From contig NZ_RCWL01000009.1 in assembly GCF_003991195.1 (NCBI RefSeq), forward strand, positions 178,618 through 242,617: a stretch of DNA of 64,000 bases, in the 5' to 3' direction. Origin of the DNA: Gynurincola endophyticus. Lineage in GTDB: Bacteria; Bacteroidota; Bacteroidia; Chitinophagales; Chitinophagaceae. Position 1 is the stretch's first letter. Each line of letters opens with the position of its first letter. Positions 18,345 to 26,355 of this stretch are shown in pieces. A program made the position numbers and the translations under genes. Under the pieces are notes generated by a model. That model saw only the letters and a list, made by a program, of their open reading frames with translations, did no database searches and was not told the DNA's origin.

Positions 18345-19145
18345 ATGAAATATATTGTTGTTTTGTTCTTAGTTATAGCTACTTTGATTTCCTGTAAAGA
18401 AAAGGCATCGTCCGTAGATCGAAGAGATACCACGAAGGACAGAGACTCGATGAACTTACAGCCGTTACCTCCCACCCCTGCAAAAGTAACGACATGGAAA
18501 GGAACTATAGATCATAAGATTCCGGTGGTTATTCATTACCAGACAGACAGCAATCTGATGATGGGCGAAATTACCTATCTCAGTACCAAACAACAGGAAC
18601 CTATCAAACTGATCGGATTGATTCAGGACGACAATAATTACCGTTTTCAGGAGTTTGAAAAAACCGGTAATATATCAGGAGTGATCAATGTGAATTCAAC
18701 TTCCGGTAAACTAACCGGTACCTGGATGTCGCCGGTTACCATGAAAGAACTACCGGTAGAACTTTTCGCTGTTGATACCAATTTAGTTGCAACGGCAGAA
18801 ATAAAAGCAGACCGTAATACAGCCTTCGGTAAGTATGCCTATGAATATGGTAAAAAAGGATATAAAGGTTATTTTACTTTAAACAAAATTGATGAGATGA
18901 AAGCTGAGTTTGAAATTTCAGCTGTCACCAGTGAAGACAGAGGACTTAACCTGGCTGATGTAAAAAAGGATACCATTAACTTGCCAACAAACAACTTTAC
19001 TTATGAAATTCCGCATAGCGGGAAATGTGGTTTCGGAGTAAAACTTTATAAAGATTTCGCCTATATATATTATACAAATGGCTATTGTACCGGTCAGTTT
19101 GGCCATAATGCCACAATTGAGGGTATTTTTCTGAAAGTAAAATAA
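18345..19145 (+). CDS. hypothetical lipoprotein
   Basis: The protein has 266 residues, with a lipoprotein signal ending in TLISCKEKA (Cys17). A Thr/Asp-rich linker with LQPLPPTPAKV follows. The rest is beta-rich, with a duplicated theme: W-K-G-T-I...V-x-I-H-Y and later F-T-L-N-K...A-E-F-E-I. Its C-terminus CGFGVKLYKDFAYIYYTNGY carries two Cys that could form a disulphide with the one in YCTGQF. The pattern fits small lipocalin-like or calycin proteins, but I do not recognise the family. It lies 51 bp after the SUKH gene. Confidence 0.7.
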   Translation: MKYIVVLFLVIATLISCKEKASSVDRRDTTKDRDSMNLQPLPPTPAKVTTWKGTIDHKIPVVIHYQTDSNLMMGEITYLSTKQQEPIKLIGLIQDDNNYRFQEFEKTGNISGVINVNSTSGKLTGTWMSPVTMKELPVELFAVDTNLVATAEIKADRNTAFGKYAYEYGKKGYKGYFTLNKIDEMKAEFEISAVTSEDRGLNLADVKKDTINLPTNNFTYEIPHSGKCGFGVKLYKDFAYIYYTNGYCTGQFGHNATIEGIFLKVK

Positions 19146-19301
19146 ATTTATTCCTGAATTGGTTTATTTTTCAGTTAAGCCATCTTAGGTTTGTATGAGT
19201 CAATGTGCAAATAAATAACCTTTCCGCAACAAATTGATGATCTTAAATGTTGCTTTAGAGGTAACTTATGATCACATTAATTCAATACTCAGTGAAATGG
19301 T

Positions 19302-20132
19302 ATGAACGAAATTTTTAAAATATTCAGGGTAGACGCCACAGCGGCGCATAAAATTCAACAGTCAGTAAATGACCCGCACCATCACGACTTTGAAGAACTG
19401 ATTATCGGTAGAGAAGGTCAACTAGAGCATTTTATAGACTTCCGGTCTAAATTAATAAATGCTCCTTTTGTTAGCTTTGTAACGCAGGGCAAATTACACC
19501 GCGTTCAACCCATAGTAAAAGATGGCAAATGCGACTTATGGGTTATTCGTTTTAAAAGTGAATTCATTGCCGAAACTACATTTCAGCTCTATTCCTCTTT
19601 TCATGATAATGCCAATATCAGTTTTGAACATAATAGTTGTTTTGAACGGCTGATTACTCTTTGTGAACTTATTTATCAGGAATACCAACAGGAAGCAGCT
19701 GATCTCGCCGTGATCAGACAATTATTAAGTACTTTATTTACTATTATTGAATCTGACAGACGCAAACTCAATCTGAATAGCGAAGAATCAAAAAAAATAC
19801 AAAGTGCTACTTTTAAAAATTTTCTACGCCTTCTCGATGAACATTATAAAGAACCAAGAGATGTAAATTTTTATGCTGAAAAACTCTTTATGACGGTAAG
19901 AAACCTGAATCTTACCTGTCAGACTATACTCCATCAAAGTGTTTCAGAAATAATTGAAACCAGAAAACTCACTGAAGCAAAAAACTTATTGATTACTACT
20001 GATAAAACTATTTCAGCAATTGGTTTTGATCTGGGGTTTAAAGAAAAAACTTATTTCACTCATGCCTTTAAGAAAAAAACAGGTATGACGCCGAAAGAAT
20101 TCAGAGAGGAAATGAATAAACTGCTTCCATAG
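19302..20132 (+). CDS. AraC family transcriptional regulator
   Basis: The protein has 276 residues. A cupin-like N-terminal sensor (HHHDFEELIIGREGQLEHFI near 27-46) is followed by a C-terminal AraC double helix-turn-helix at about 165-272. The signature IGFDLGFKEKTYFTHAFKKK and the following TGMTPKEFRE are clear. This N-terminal type senses small molecules, often aromatic or sugar ligands. No target is obvious: the SRPBCC gene downstream is convergent, and the extradiol dioxygenase lies 800 bp further on. Confidence 0.92.
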   Translation: MNEIFKIFRVDATAAHKIQQSVNDPHHHDFEELIIGREGQLEHFIDFRSKLINAPFVSFVTQGKLHRVQPIVKDGKCDLWVIRFKSEFIAETTFQLYSSFHDNANISFEHNSCFERLITLCELIYQEYQQEAADLAVIRQLLSTLFTIIESDRRKLNLNSEESKKIQSATFKNFLRLLDEHYKEPRDVNFYAEKLFMTVRNLNLTCQTILHQSVSEIIETRKLTEAKNLLITTDKTISAIGFDLGFKEKTYFTHAFKKKTGMTPKEFREEMNKLLP

Positions 20133-20191
20133 TTGCTGATAAAAAAGAAGCTAAAGCAAGTGTAAAATTATAATCCATATACTTTTAATAC

Positions 20192-20695
20192 TTATTTTTT
20201 TAGTGCTGACAATAGTGTATCAAGTTCATTCAATGTCATTGTAAATCCGTCTTTGAATCCCATTTGAAGGAGCATTTCAATATTGGCAAATGTTTGATGC
20301 CTTATAGTGATATCCGCTATTGTTGTTTCGTTTTGTTCAATGAGGTTCAATTCCCATTGTGAAGTTGGAAGTGCTGTGTTAATATTTTCGTCTTTATCAG
20401 CAAATGAAGACAACCAATTCAAATGGGTTGTGGGGTTTATCAACGTGAATTGCTGAATGCCCCAATGCTCCTGTCCTTCAGAATTTACCATAGCATAAAA
20501 TCTGCGTCCGCCAACTGTGCAATCCATAATTTTTGTTTTGGATTGCAACGGTTTTGGTGCCCACCATTGATCAAGCACTTCGGCATTTGTCCATGCTTCC
20601 CATACTAATTCAATGTCTGCATTAAATGCCCGTTTGATGTTTACCGTGTTATTTTCTTTGTTGACAGAGAAGTCAAATAATAGATTGGTACTCAT
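20192..20695 (-). CDS. SRPBCC (AHSA1-like) domain protein
   Basis: The protein has 167 residues. The pattern IKRAFNADIELVWEAWTNAE, then WWAPKPLQSK and the closing KDGFTMTLNELDTLLSAL, is diagnostic of the AHSA1/START-like SRPBCC fold. This fold has a hydrophobic cavity that binds lipids or other small molecules. Bacterial members are often linked to ArsR regulators, but none is nearby. It converges on the AraC gene with 59 bp between the stops. The ligand is unknown. Confidence 0.9.
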   Translation of the reverse strand: MSTNLLFDFSVNKENNTVNIKRAFNADIELVWEAWTNAEVLDQWWAPKPLQSKTKIMDCTVGGRRFYAMVNSEGQEHWGIQQFTLINPTTHLNWLSSFADKDENINTALPTSQWELNLIEQNETTIADITIRHQTFANIEMLLQMGFKDGFTMTLNELDTLLSALKK

Positions 20696-20946
20696 TTTTC
20701 GTTTTTAATGATGGAATACATAATCATCCGGTAGGAAATATAGCGCAACTATTTGGCTTCACAAATTTTTATTGATTTTTTGAAAGAACAGACACCTTAA
20801 CTCATAAAAGCTTCAAACAAGGTACCTCTTCCTAAAAACACAACTTTTCTTCCGATTAGTGTTACCACGCCGAATAAACTTAAAATACCTTTGTAAGTAA
20901 TCTGTATACCAGACAGACATGATTTTTTAAACAGCTTCTATTGATA

Positions 20947-21831
20947 ATGAATCGAAAAGACTTTGTAAAGACAATGGCAATACTACCTATAGGTGCAGCG
21001 GCATACAAACTGAATGCATTACACAATGCAACGCAAAACTTTGAAGCAACGGAGAAAATGCCCGTTCTTTTTCTTGGTCATGGTAATCCGATGAATGCGA
21101 TCGAAAATAACACTTTCACGCATGGGTTTGAAAATATCGGAAAATCCATTCCAAAACCCAAAGCAATTCTTTGTATTTCTGCTCATTGGGAAACCCGTGG
21201 TACTTTTGTCACTGCTATGGAAAAACCTAAAACCATTCACGATTTTGGAGGATTTCCACAGGCCTTGTTTGATGTACAGTATCCCGCACCAGGTAGCCCG
21301 GATCTTGCAAATGAAACACAGAAAATAATCCAGTCAACACAGGTAGGTTTAGACCATGACTGGGGCCTGGATCACGGTTGCTGGACGGTTGTAAAGTTCC
21401 TTTATCCGAACGCTGATATACCCGTCATACAATTAAGCATTGACTATACCCAGCCGCCGGCATATCACTATGCGCTGGCTAAAGAACTGGCCGCTTTGCG
21501 TAGAAAAGGCGTATTGATTATAGGAAGCGGAAATTCTGTTCATAATCTGAGGATGGCCGCATGGGATAAAATGACAACACCCGGTTATGGATATGACTGG
21601 GCAATTACAGCGAATGAAAAAATGAAAAAGATGATTACCGAAAAAGATCATCAGTCGCTCATTCATTTTAATAAACAGGGCCGTGAGTTTCAATTGGCAA
21701 TTCCAACACCCGAACACTACCTTCCATTGTTATATACACTGGCTTTACAGGAAAAGAATGAACAAACAACCTTTTACAATGATGAACTGATAGCAGGTTC
21801 ATTGAATATGCTCTCAGTGAAAATAGATTAA
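20947..21831 (+). CDS. ygiD: class III extradiol dioxygenase, YgiD/4,5-DOPA dioxygenase family
   Basis: From the ATG at 20947 the protein has 294 residues; a TTG six bases earlier is in frame but less likely. Metal-binding and catalytic histidines are visible: His45 in GHGNP, His80 in SAHWE, His143 in DHGCW and His199 in SVHNLR. The family opens aromatic rings such as L-DOPA or, in E. coli YgiD, related catechols, using Zn or Fe. Oddly, about 37 residues precede the fold, including the hydrophobic stretch MAILPIGAAAYKL, which looks like a twin-arginine-free signal or a leader left from export. No catechol pathway genes are adjacent. Confidence 0.92.
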   Translation: MNRKDFVKTMAILPIGAAAYKLNALHNATQNFEATEKMPVLFLGHGNPMNAIENNTFTHGFENIGKSIPKPKAILCISAHWETRGTFVTAMEKPKTIHDFGGFPQALFDVQYPAPGSPDLANETQKIIQSTQVGLDHDWGLDHGCWTVVKFLYPNADIPVIQLSIDYTQPPAYHYALAKELAALRRKGVLIIGSGNSVHNLRMAAWDKMTTPGYGYDWAITANEKMKKMITEKDHQSLIHFNKQGREFQLAIPTPEHYLPLLYTLALQEKNEQTTFYNDELIAGSLNMLSVKID

Positions 21832-21891
21832 AAGAAGAGGTATTATCTGAATAACCACTACACCGTTCATATTTCATATTATTACGAATGA

Positions 21892-22210
21892 ACAAATATT
21901 ACCGAAACGTTTAGATACCTGTAAAGAGCTGTGTAGTGATTTCTACATTAAGCAATTGACTAAAGTCAGAAAGAAACTAAAGATTGACAAAACCCTGATT
22001 ATTTCAAATACTAACATCTGTTAAAAAATCTGATTTTCAAAGAGATACCAGGTTTTCAGAAACGATTATCAGCGATCTGGTTCAGATAAAAGCGGAGAGT
22101 GTTTTTTTACAGTCAGCCTGTTCAGATTTTTGTTCTGTGGTTTATGGTGCCGGTAATTTGGTAATTAGCAGGCAAAGGCCCGTTCTGCTTAAAAACGACA
22201 GAAGTTTTTA
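21892..22210 (+). pseudogene. non-coding stretch with possible LytTR-like coding remnant
   Basis: The 469-bp gap before the alcohol dehydrogenase holds no intact gene. Translated, it gives two protein-like pieces in different frames: one ending in SDFYIKQLTKVRKKLKIDKT and beyond, and a second of about 67 codons without a start, with ISDLVQIKAESVF followed by CSVVYGAGNLVISRQ. The second piece resembles the strand pattern of a LytTR DNA-binding domain (L-x-I-K-A-E...V-x-Y-x-x-G-x-L-V-x-R). The similarity is weak and judged by eye, so this could be chance. Confidence 0.25.
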
Positions 22211-22300
22211 GTACCGATAACAATTGACTAACGTAATCAGTAGAACCGGATGTATGGTTCAGAAGTTGTATATAAGATTATTGAATTTAAATCATCATAT

Positions 22301-23416
22301 ATGGAAATAACCGCAGCAGTTGTAAAAGAAAAAGGAGGTTCATTCAACCTTCAAAAGTTAAAGTTGGAAGAACCAAGACCCAATGAAGTATTAGTAAGGA
22401 TTGTTGCTACAGGAACCTGTCATACGGACATGGCTGCCAGAGATAATTTTTTAGGTTCATCTGACTTCTTTCCTATTGTATTAGGACATGAAGGCGCCGG
22501 GATTGTTGAAAAAGTGGGCGCTGCCGTAACCGGATTAGCAGTTGGCGACCATGTGGTAATGACTTTTGGTTTTTGCGGACATTGCGTAAACTGTAAATCA
22601 GGAAAACCGGCCTATTGTGAAAAGTTTATGCCTTTGAACTTTGGCGGGTGTCGTTTAGATGGTTCGCATAGTCATCACGATCATGATAATAACGGCATAA
22701 AAGATAATTTCTTTTCACAATCATCTTTTGCAACATATGCAATCGGTGATCAGAATAATGTTATAAAAGTTCCCAAAGAAGCTCCCCTGGAAATATTGGG
22801 ACCTTTGGGATGCGGCATACAAACAGGCGCAGGTGCCATCATTAATTCATTAAAAGTAAAAGCCGGGAGTTCAGTAGTAATTTCAGGATCAGGAGCCGTG
22901 GGATTAGCTGCCCTGCTGGCTGCCAAAGCCTGTTCTGCAACAACAATCGTTGCGGTAGATATTAATGAAGAGCGTTTAAATTTCGCATTAGAACTGGGTG
23001 CTACGCATGTAGTAAACAGCAAAAAAGAAAATGTGATTGAAGCCCTTCAAAAAATTGAACCAAAAGGATTTGATTTTGGCTTTGATACAACAGGCCGGAA
23101 TGATGTGATTAATAATTCATTAGCTGTTTTGAAGTCTGCCGGTGAAATGGGCATTGTTGGAGTAGCGGAAAAACCACTTGAAATAGAAATGAATGGGTAT
23201 GTTGCCCGGGGTATTCAACTAAAAGGAATTGTGGAAGGTGATAGTGTTCCTGGTGAGTTTATACCTGCAATGGTGAAAATGTATATGAATGGACAGTTTC
23301 CCTTCGATAAATTAATTAAGAAGTATAAGTTCGAAGACATTAATCAGGCAATTGATGATTCCGAACACGGAAGAACCATAAAACCTGTCATATTAATAGG
23401 CGAATACAATGGTTAA
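22301..23416 (+). CDS. zinc-dependent alcohol dehydrogenase (MDR family)
   Basis: Started at the ATG at 22301 the protein has 371 residues and opens MEITAAVVKEKGGSF; the frame is open to 22250 but those 17 residues are atypical. Catalytic zinc ligands are Cys40, His63-Glu64 and Cys171. Structural zinc ligands are Cys92, Cys95, Cys98 and Cys106. The NAD-binding motif is GSGAVG at 196-201. The family includes aryl-alcohol and class-III-like dehydrogenases oxidising aromatic or aliphatic alcohols. A His/Asp-rich loop (GSHSHHDHDN near 121-130) is an unusual insertion that may bind metal. It ends 6 bp before an inverted repeat and 35 bp before a terminator, so it forms a single-gene unit. Confidence 0.93.
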   Translation: MEITAAVVKEKGGSFNLQKLKLEEPRPNEVLVRIVATGTCHTDMAARDNFLGSSDFFPIVLGHEGAGIVEKVGAAVTGLAVGDHVVMTFGFCGHCVNCKSGKPAYCEKFMPLNFGGCRLDGSHSHHDHDNNGIKDNFFSQSSFATYAIGDQNNVIKVPKEAPLEILGPLGCGIQTGAGAIINSLKVKAGSSVVISGSGAVGLAALLAAKACSATTIVAVDINEERLNFALELGATHVVNSKKENVIEALQKIEPKGFDFGFDTTGRNDVINNSLAVLKSAGEMGIVGVAEKPLEIEMNGYVARGIQLKGIVEGDSVPGEFIPAMVKMYMNGQFPFDKLIKKYKFEDINQAIDDSEHGRTIKPVILIGEYNG

Positions 23417-23422
23417 TAATAG

Positions 23423-23441
23423 CCGTTTGAAATTCAAACGG
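23423..23441 (+). repeat. 19-bp inverted repeat after the alcohol dehydrogenase gene
   Basis: CCGTTTGAA and TTCAAACGG pair perfectly around a single A, just past the alcohol dehydrogenase stop. It precedes a separate terminator hairpin and may stabilise the transcript end or be a protein site. Confidence 0.55.
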
Positions 23442-23451
23442 GTTTCATCTG

Positions 23452-23483
23452 AAAAGCTGTTTCTTTCGAGAAACAGCTTTTTT
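23452..23483 (+). terminator. rho-independent terminator of the alcohol dehydrogenase gene
   Basis: AAAAGCTGTTTCT and AGAAACAGCTTTT form a 13-bp perfect stem with a TTCG tetraloop, ending in six T. Confidence 0.9.
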
Positions 23484-23565
23484 ATGACACAGACACTATC
23501 TGATAAGATACAAAAAAAAATTGATATCAGCAAATCGCATTAATAGGGTACGAATCAACTATATA

Positions 23566-23877
23566 CTAACCGAAACGGGATACTTTTATATACTCAATGG
23601 CAGCCAGGTATTGGTCAGACACAGTCTCCCCTCTTTTCTTAGCCTCTTTCAACAAAGAGCCTAATACATCAGTTTTAAGTGTATGATGGAGTGATTCATA
23701 TTTATGAATGCAACCTGATAATTCATTTAATAATTTTTCATATTGTTGATAAATATCGACCAGTTCTTTTGTTTTCTCACCTACCGAAACCACATCGATT
23801 TCTCCTTCTGACTGCCGGCATAAAACATCCAATGCCGTAACTAATGCCAGGTGTTTTTTATTGCTGATAGGTCGCAT
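23566..23877 (-). CDS. small hypothetical alpha-helical protein
   Basis: The protein has 103 residues, is predicted mostly helical and has no signal peptide. It contains Lys/Glu-rich heptad-like stretches (VSVGEKTKELVDIYQQYEKL) suggestive of a coiled coil. It lies 39 bp downstream of the S41 peptidase gene on the same strand, so it may be cotranscribed with the signalling locus. I do not recognise a family. Confidence 0.6.
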   Translation of the reverse strand: MRPISNKKHLALVTALDVLCRQSEGEIDVVSVGEKTKELVDIYQQYEKLLNELSGCIHKYESLHHTLKTDVLGSLLKEAKKRGETVSDQYLAAIEYIKVSRFG

Positions 23878-23916
23878 TTATTGTTTGTTTAATAAATAAT
23901 CAAGTTTAAATCACAC

Positions 23917-25299
23917 TTATGGAATAATTGTTTTAACTGCTACCGGAACTACTTTCCGTCTTGAATGTTTTTGTAATTCCTGTATATATACTGAAGAAGT
24001 TTTTTGAAGCTCAATATTTTTCCTCAATGGGTGTTTTTGATTAATTGTAACTACTCCGGTTATTTCCAGGGCTTTTTTGAGCAACACATCATCCGTATTT
24101 CCAAATTGTTTTAAAGGGAGATCTGTTATTTCATCTATAGAATAATCAGGGTATATTCCCCGTGAATAATCTCCCTGATAACTGGCATTATAGAGTTTAA
24201 AAACCAGCGGATGCATCACTACAAAATATTGCTGAGGAATTCGTTGGTCATTGATGGCAAATGAAGCCATATCTTTTCCCATAGTAGAATTGCCAATTAC
24301 GATTACATCAATGTAAGGCTTCATGTTATTAATGAGTAATTCTGCCGCTGAGGCTGTTCTTTCAGATACCAATATAATTACTCTTTTCAGATGTAACCGA
24401 TAAGGTAATAATGATGAAAAAGATGCAGTGGAATTGTTATTTTCACGGATGGTCTGTTCAAACGAACTTCGCCTCTCTCCTCCGTTTTTATTGGCCCTGT
24501 ATATTACAAACAAATCATTTCCTTCTACGTTACAGAGTATAGCAGCAAGTTTAGCTGCTGATGAAACATCCCCTCCCGGATTATAACGCATATCCAATAT
24601 CAGCTCATTCACATTCTGTTGTTTCAGCAATGAAATCACACTCAGTAATTGCTGATCAGCCGATGCATTGAACGTATTATAGAAAAGATAACCGGCTTTT
24701 GTATACCCATTTTCAAAGACATTACTGATATATACAGCAGGCTCTGAAAAACGATGCGAATTGATTTCAATATTCTTATCTGTTAGCCACTCATTGTTTT
24801 GCCAGATACCTGTAGTTAAAAGAAGCGTATTACCGCTTCTGATAGAATGAACAACCGTCTCGATATTCGAAAACGTTAGCGGTATGTTGTTAACGAAAAG
24901 AAAATAATCGCCTCGTTTCAACCCTTTTAAATCAGCCGGACCACCCGGCACCACCAATGTAATAATACCGGTTAAACCACCTGATTGATATGGCATCTCC
25001 AATAACTCATATTCAAATCCATACCAGGCAAAAGAAGAATATTCTGTATTTAATTGATCCGGATCATAGATATAGGAAAAACGGTCTTCCTTGCTTAATA
25101 ATGTGTTAAAAAAAGCAGTTGGCGTATTTTGGTCAACAGCATCGGTGGGAATCTTTTCATTCCAGTAGTAATATACTTTCATACTATCCATTATCCATTG
25201 ATTGAGGTCTGATAACACAACTGTACTTCTTTCCTTTTTACAGGCAGTTGCGACCAGCACCAGCAGAATAATATAGTTGAGTTTACTACCGCGAAACAT
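23917..25299 (-). CDS. S41 family peptidase lipoprotein
   Basis: The start at 25299 gives 460 residues and a clean lipoprotein signal (MFRGSKLNYIILLVLVATAC); the frame stays open to 25404 but the extra 35 residues are not signal-like. After a helical N-terminal cap comes a PDZ-like domain (LKGLKRGDYFLFVNNIPL) and then the S41 core: LILDMRYNPGGDVSSAAKLA and the catalytic block SERTASAAELLINNMKP with the nucleophile Ser in TASAAE. C-terminal-processing-type peptidases cleave partly unfolded or tail-exposed proteins in the periplasm or at the surface. It is 214 bp downstream of the small lipoprotein gene of the TonB receptor locus. A closely similar peptidase ends the HmuY-type operon at 51556. 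Confidence 0.9.
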   Translation of the reverse strand: MFRGSKLNYIILLVLVATACKKERSTVVLSDLNQWIMDSMKVYYYWNEKIPTDAVDQNTPTAFFNTLLSKEDRFSYIYDPDQLNTEYSSFAWYGFEYELLEMPYQSGGLTGIITLVVPGGPADLKGLKRGDYFLFVNNIPLTFSNIETVVHSIRSGNTLLLTTGIWQNNEWLTDKNIEINSHRFSEPAVYISNVFENGYTKAGYLFYNTFNASADQQLLSVISLLKQQNVNELILDMRYNPGGDVSSAAKLAAILCNVEGNDLFVIYRANKNGGERRSSFEQTIRENNNSTASFSSLLPYRLHLKRVIILVSERTASAAELLINNMKPYIDVIVIGNSTMGKDMASFAINDQRIPQQYFVVMHPLVFKLYNASYQGDYSRGIYPDYSIDEITDLPLKQFGNTDDVLLKKALEITGVVTINQKHPLRKNIELQKTSSVYIQELQKHSRRKVVPVAVKTIIP

Positions 25300-25481
25300 A
25301 TTACTTAAATTATATTCAATTGATATTGTGTTGTTAAGGCAAATAGCTATGTTGAATAGAAGCTCTTTATAGAAAATAACAATTTTTTTTGACCGGCAAA
25401 ACATAATGATAACATGAAATCATATTTTTTTGCTAAGTTTGTATGCCTTTTTAAAGTAATTTTAAAAGAGCATAACAACTT

Positions 25482-25515
25482 AGCCACTCTATGGTATGAT
25501 AGAGTGGCTTTTTTT
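25482..25515 (+). terminator. strong plus-strand terminator without a plus-strand gene upstream
   Basis: AGCCACTCTAT and ATAGAGTGGCT pair over 11 bp around GGTATG and run straight into seven T on the plus strand. Both neighbouring genes are on the minus strand. The hairpin abuts the stop codon of the minus-strand lipoprotein at 25514, but that side lacks a T run. It therefore points to a plus-strand transcript from the 25300-25480 gap, perhaps a small RNA. Confidence 0.75.
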
Positions 25516-26275
25516 ATCTTAACGCCGAAAAAATTGTTTCTGCCAGATAGTAAGGATAGAGCTCATCACCAACATTATAGAATTTCAACAAATAAGTGTT
25601 CGGTGCGCCTGGCCAGTAGCTACCCAAAAAAAGAAATCCGAACAGCTCTCTCCCATCAAATAATATTTCTTTACTCTCTGCATCACGAATAACCATCATT
25701 CCTCCATTATTGAAAACGTCTACCGGAATTTTATGATAAGATGATATTTTATTATAAGGAATATCATTGAATTCAGCGATTATTTTATCCGGATCCATTC
25801 CGGATGCATCATAAATAATCAGGTCAATGTCTTTATTAAAACTTATAGGTGTTGGATCTATATTTAAAAATCCTATTGTTACATAACCGTTTTCGTGCGC
25901 AGGAATTTCATTAGAAAATCCTGTAAAGAATAACGGATCAGACTCACTATCCAATTCAATTAATGAAAATGTATAAGCAGGAGACTTTGCCTGCCAGTCA
26001 AAATGAAGTACAGTATCAATAAAGAAATCTTTTAATCCTGCCTGCGAAATTCTGAGCCTGTGCTCACCTGCTACAATTGTTACGTTGCTTAATGCTACAG
26101 AACTACTGATACTGTCTTTCAATAGTTCTTCATCTAACCATACATCGAATTTTTTAACAGATGCGGTGGTATTGATTGACAGAGAAGTAAAAGTTGGTTT
26201 TTCTAAAAAGTTGTTCTCTTTAGTACAGGAGAAGAAAACGGTAACAACGAGTAAGAGAGAAAATACTTGTTTCAT
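25514..26275 (-). CDS. hypothetical surface lipoprotein of the TonB receptor locus
   Basis: The protein has 253 residues and a lipoprotein signal ending in TVFFSCTKENN. The mature chain is beta-rich, with an Ig-like opening (FTSLSINTTASVKKFDVWLD) and a DUF4397-like tone (AGEHRLRISQAG). A second half has GYVTIGFLNIDPTPISFNKD. No enzyme motif is seen. It sits between the predicted beta-helix lipoprotein and the S41 peptidase, all on the minus strand, so it is probably an accessory ligand-binding protein for the receptor at 27802 (inferred from position). A hairpin at 26294 may reduce its expression relative to the upstream genes. Confidence 0.75.
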   Translation of the reverse strand: MKQVFSLLLVVTVFFSCTKENNFLEKPTFTSLSINTTASVKKFDVWLDEELLKDSISSSVALSNVTIVAGEHRLRISQAGLKDFFIDTVLHFDWQAKSPAYTFSLIELDSESDPLFFTGFSNEIPAHENGYVTIGFLNIDPTPISFNKDIDLIIYDASGMDPDKIIAEFNDIPYNKISSYHKIPVDVFNNGGMMVIRDAESKEILFDGRELFGFLFLGSYWPGAPNTYLLKFYNVGDELYPYYLAETIFSALR

Positions 26276-26293
26276 TTGTATCTTTTTAAATAA

Positions 26294-26317
26294 CCCCTAT
26301 GGCAGGTGCCATAGGGG
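26294..26317. other. intercistronic hairpin
   Basis: CCCCTATGGC and GCCATAGGGG form a perfect 10-bp GC-rich stem with a 4-base loop in the 80-bp gap between two minus-strand lipoprotein genes. On the minus strand it is followed by GTTATTT, too weak for a full terminator. It may attenuate transcription or protect the upstream message. Confidence 0.65.
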
Positions 26318-26355
26318 AAATAATTCCTAATTATTACGATGTTTGAATTTTTTGA

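Noticed and set aside
25414..25692. 92-codon plus-strand frame across the terminator at 25482
   Set aside because: It reads through a strong terminator and into the antisense of a lipoprotein gene; an RNA without protein fits better.
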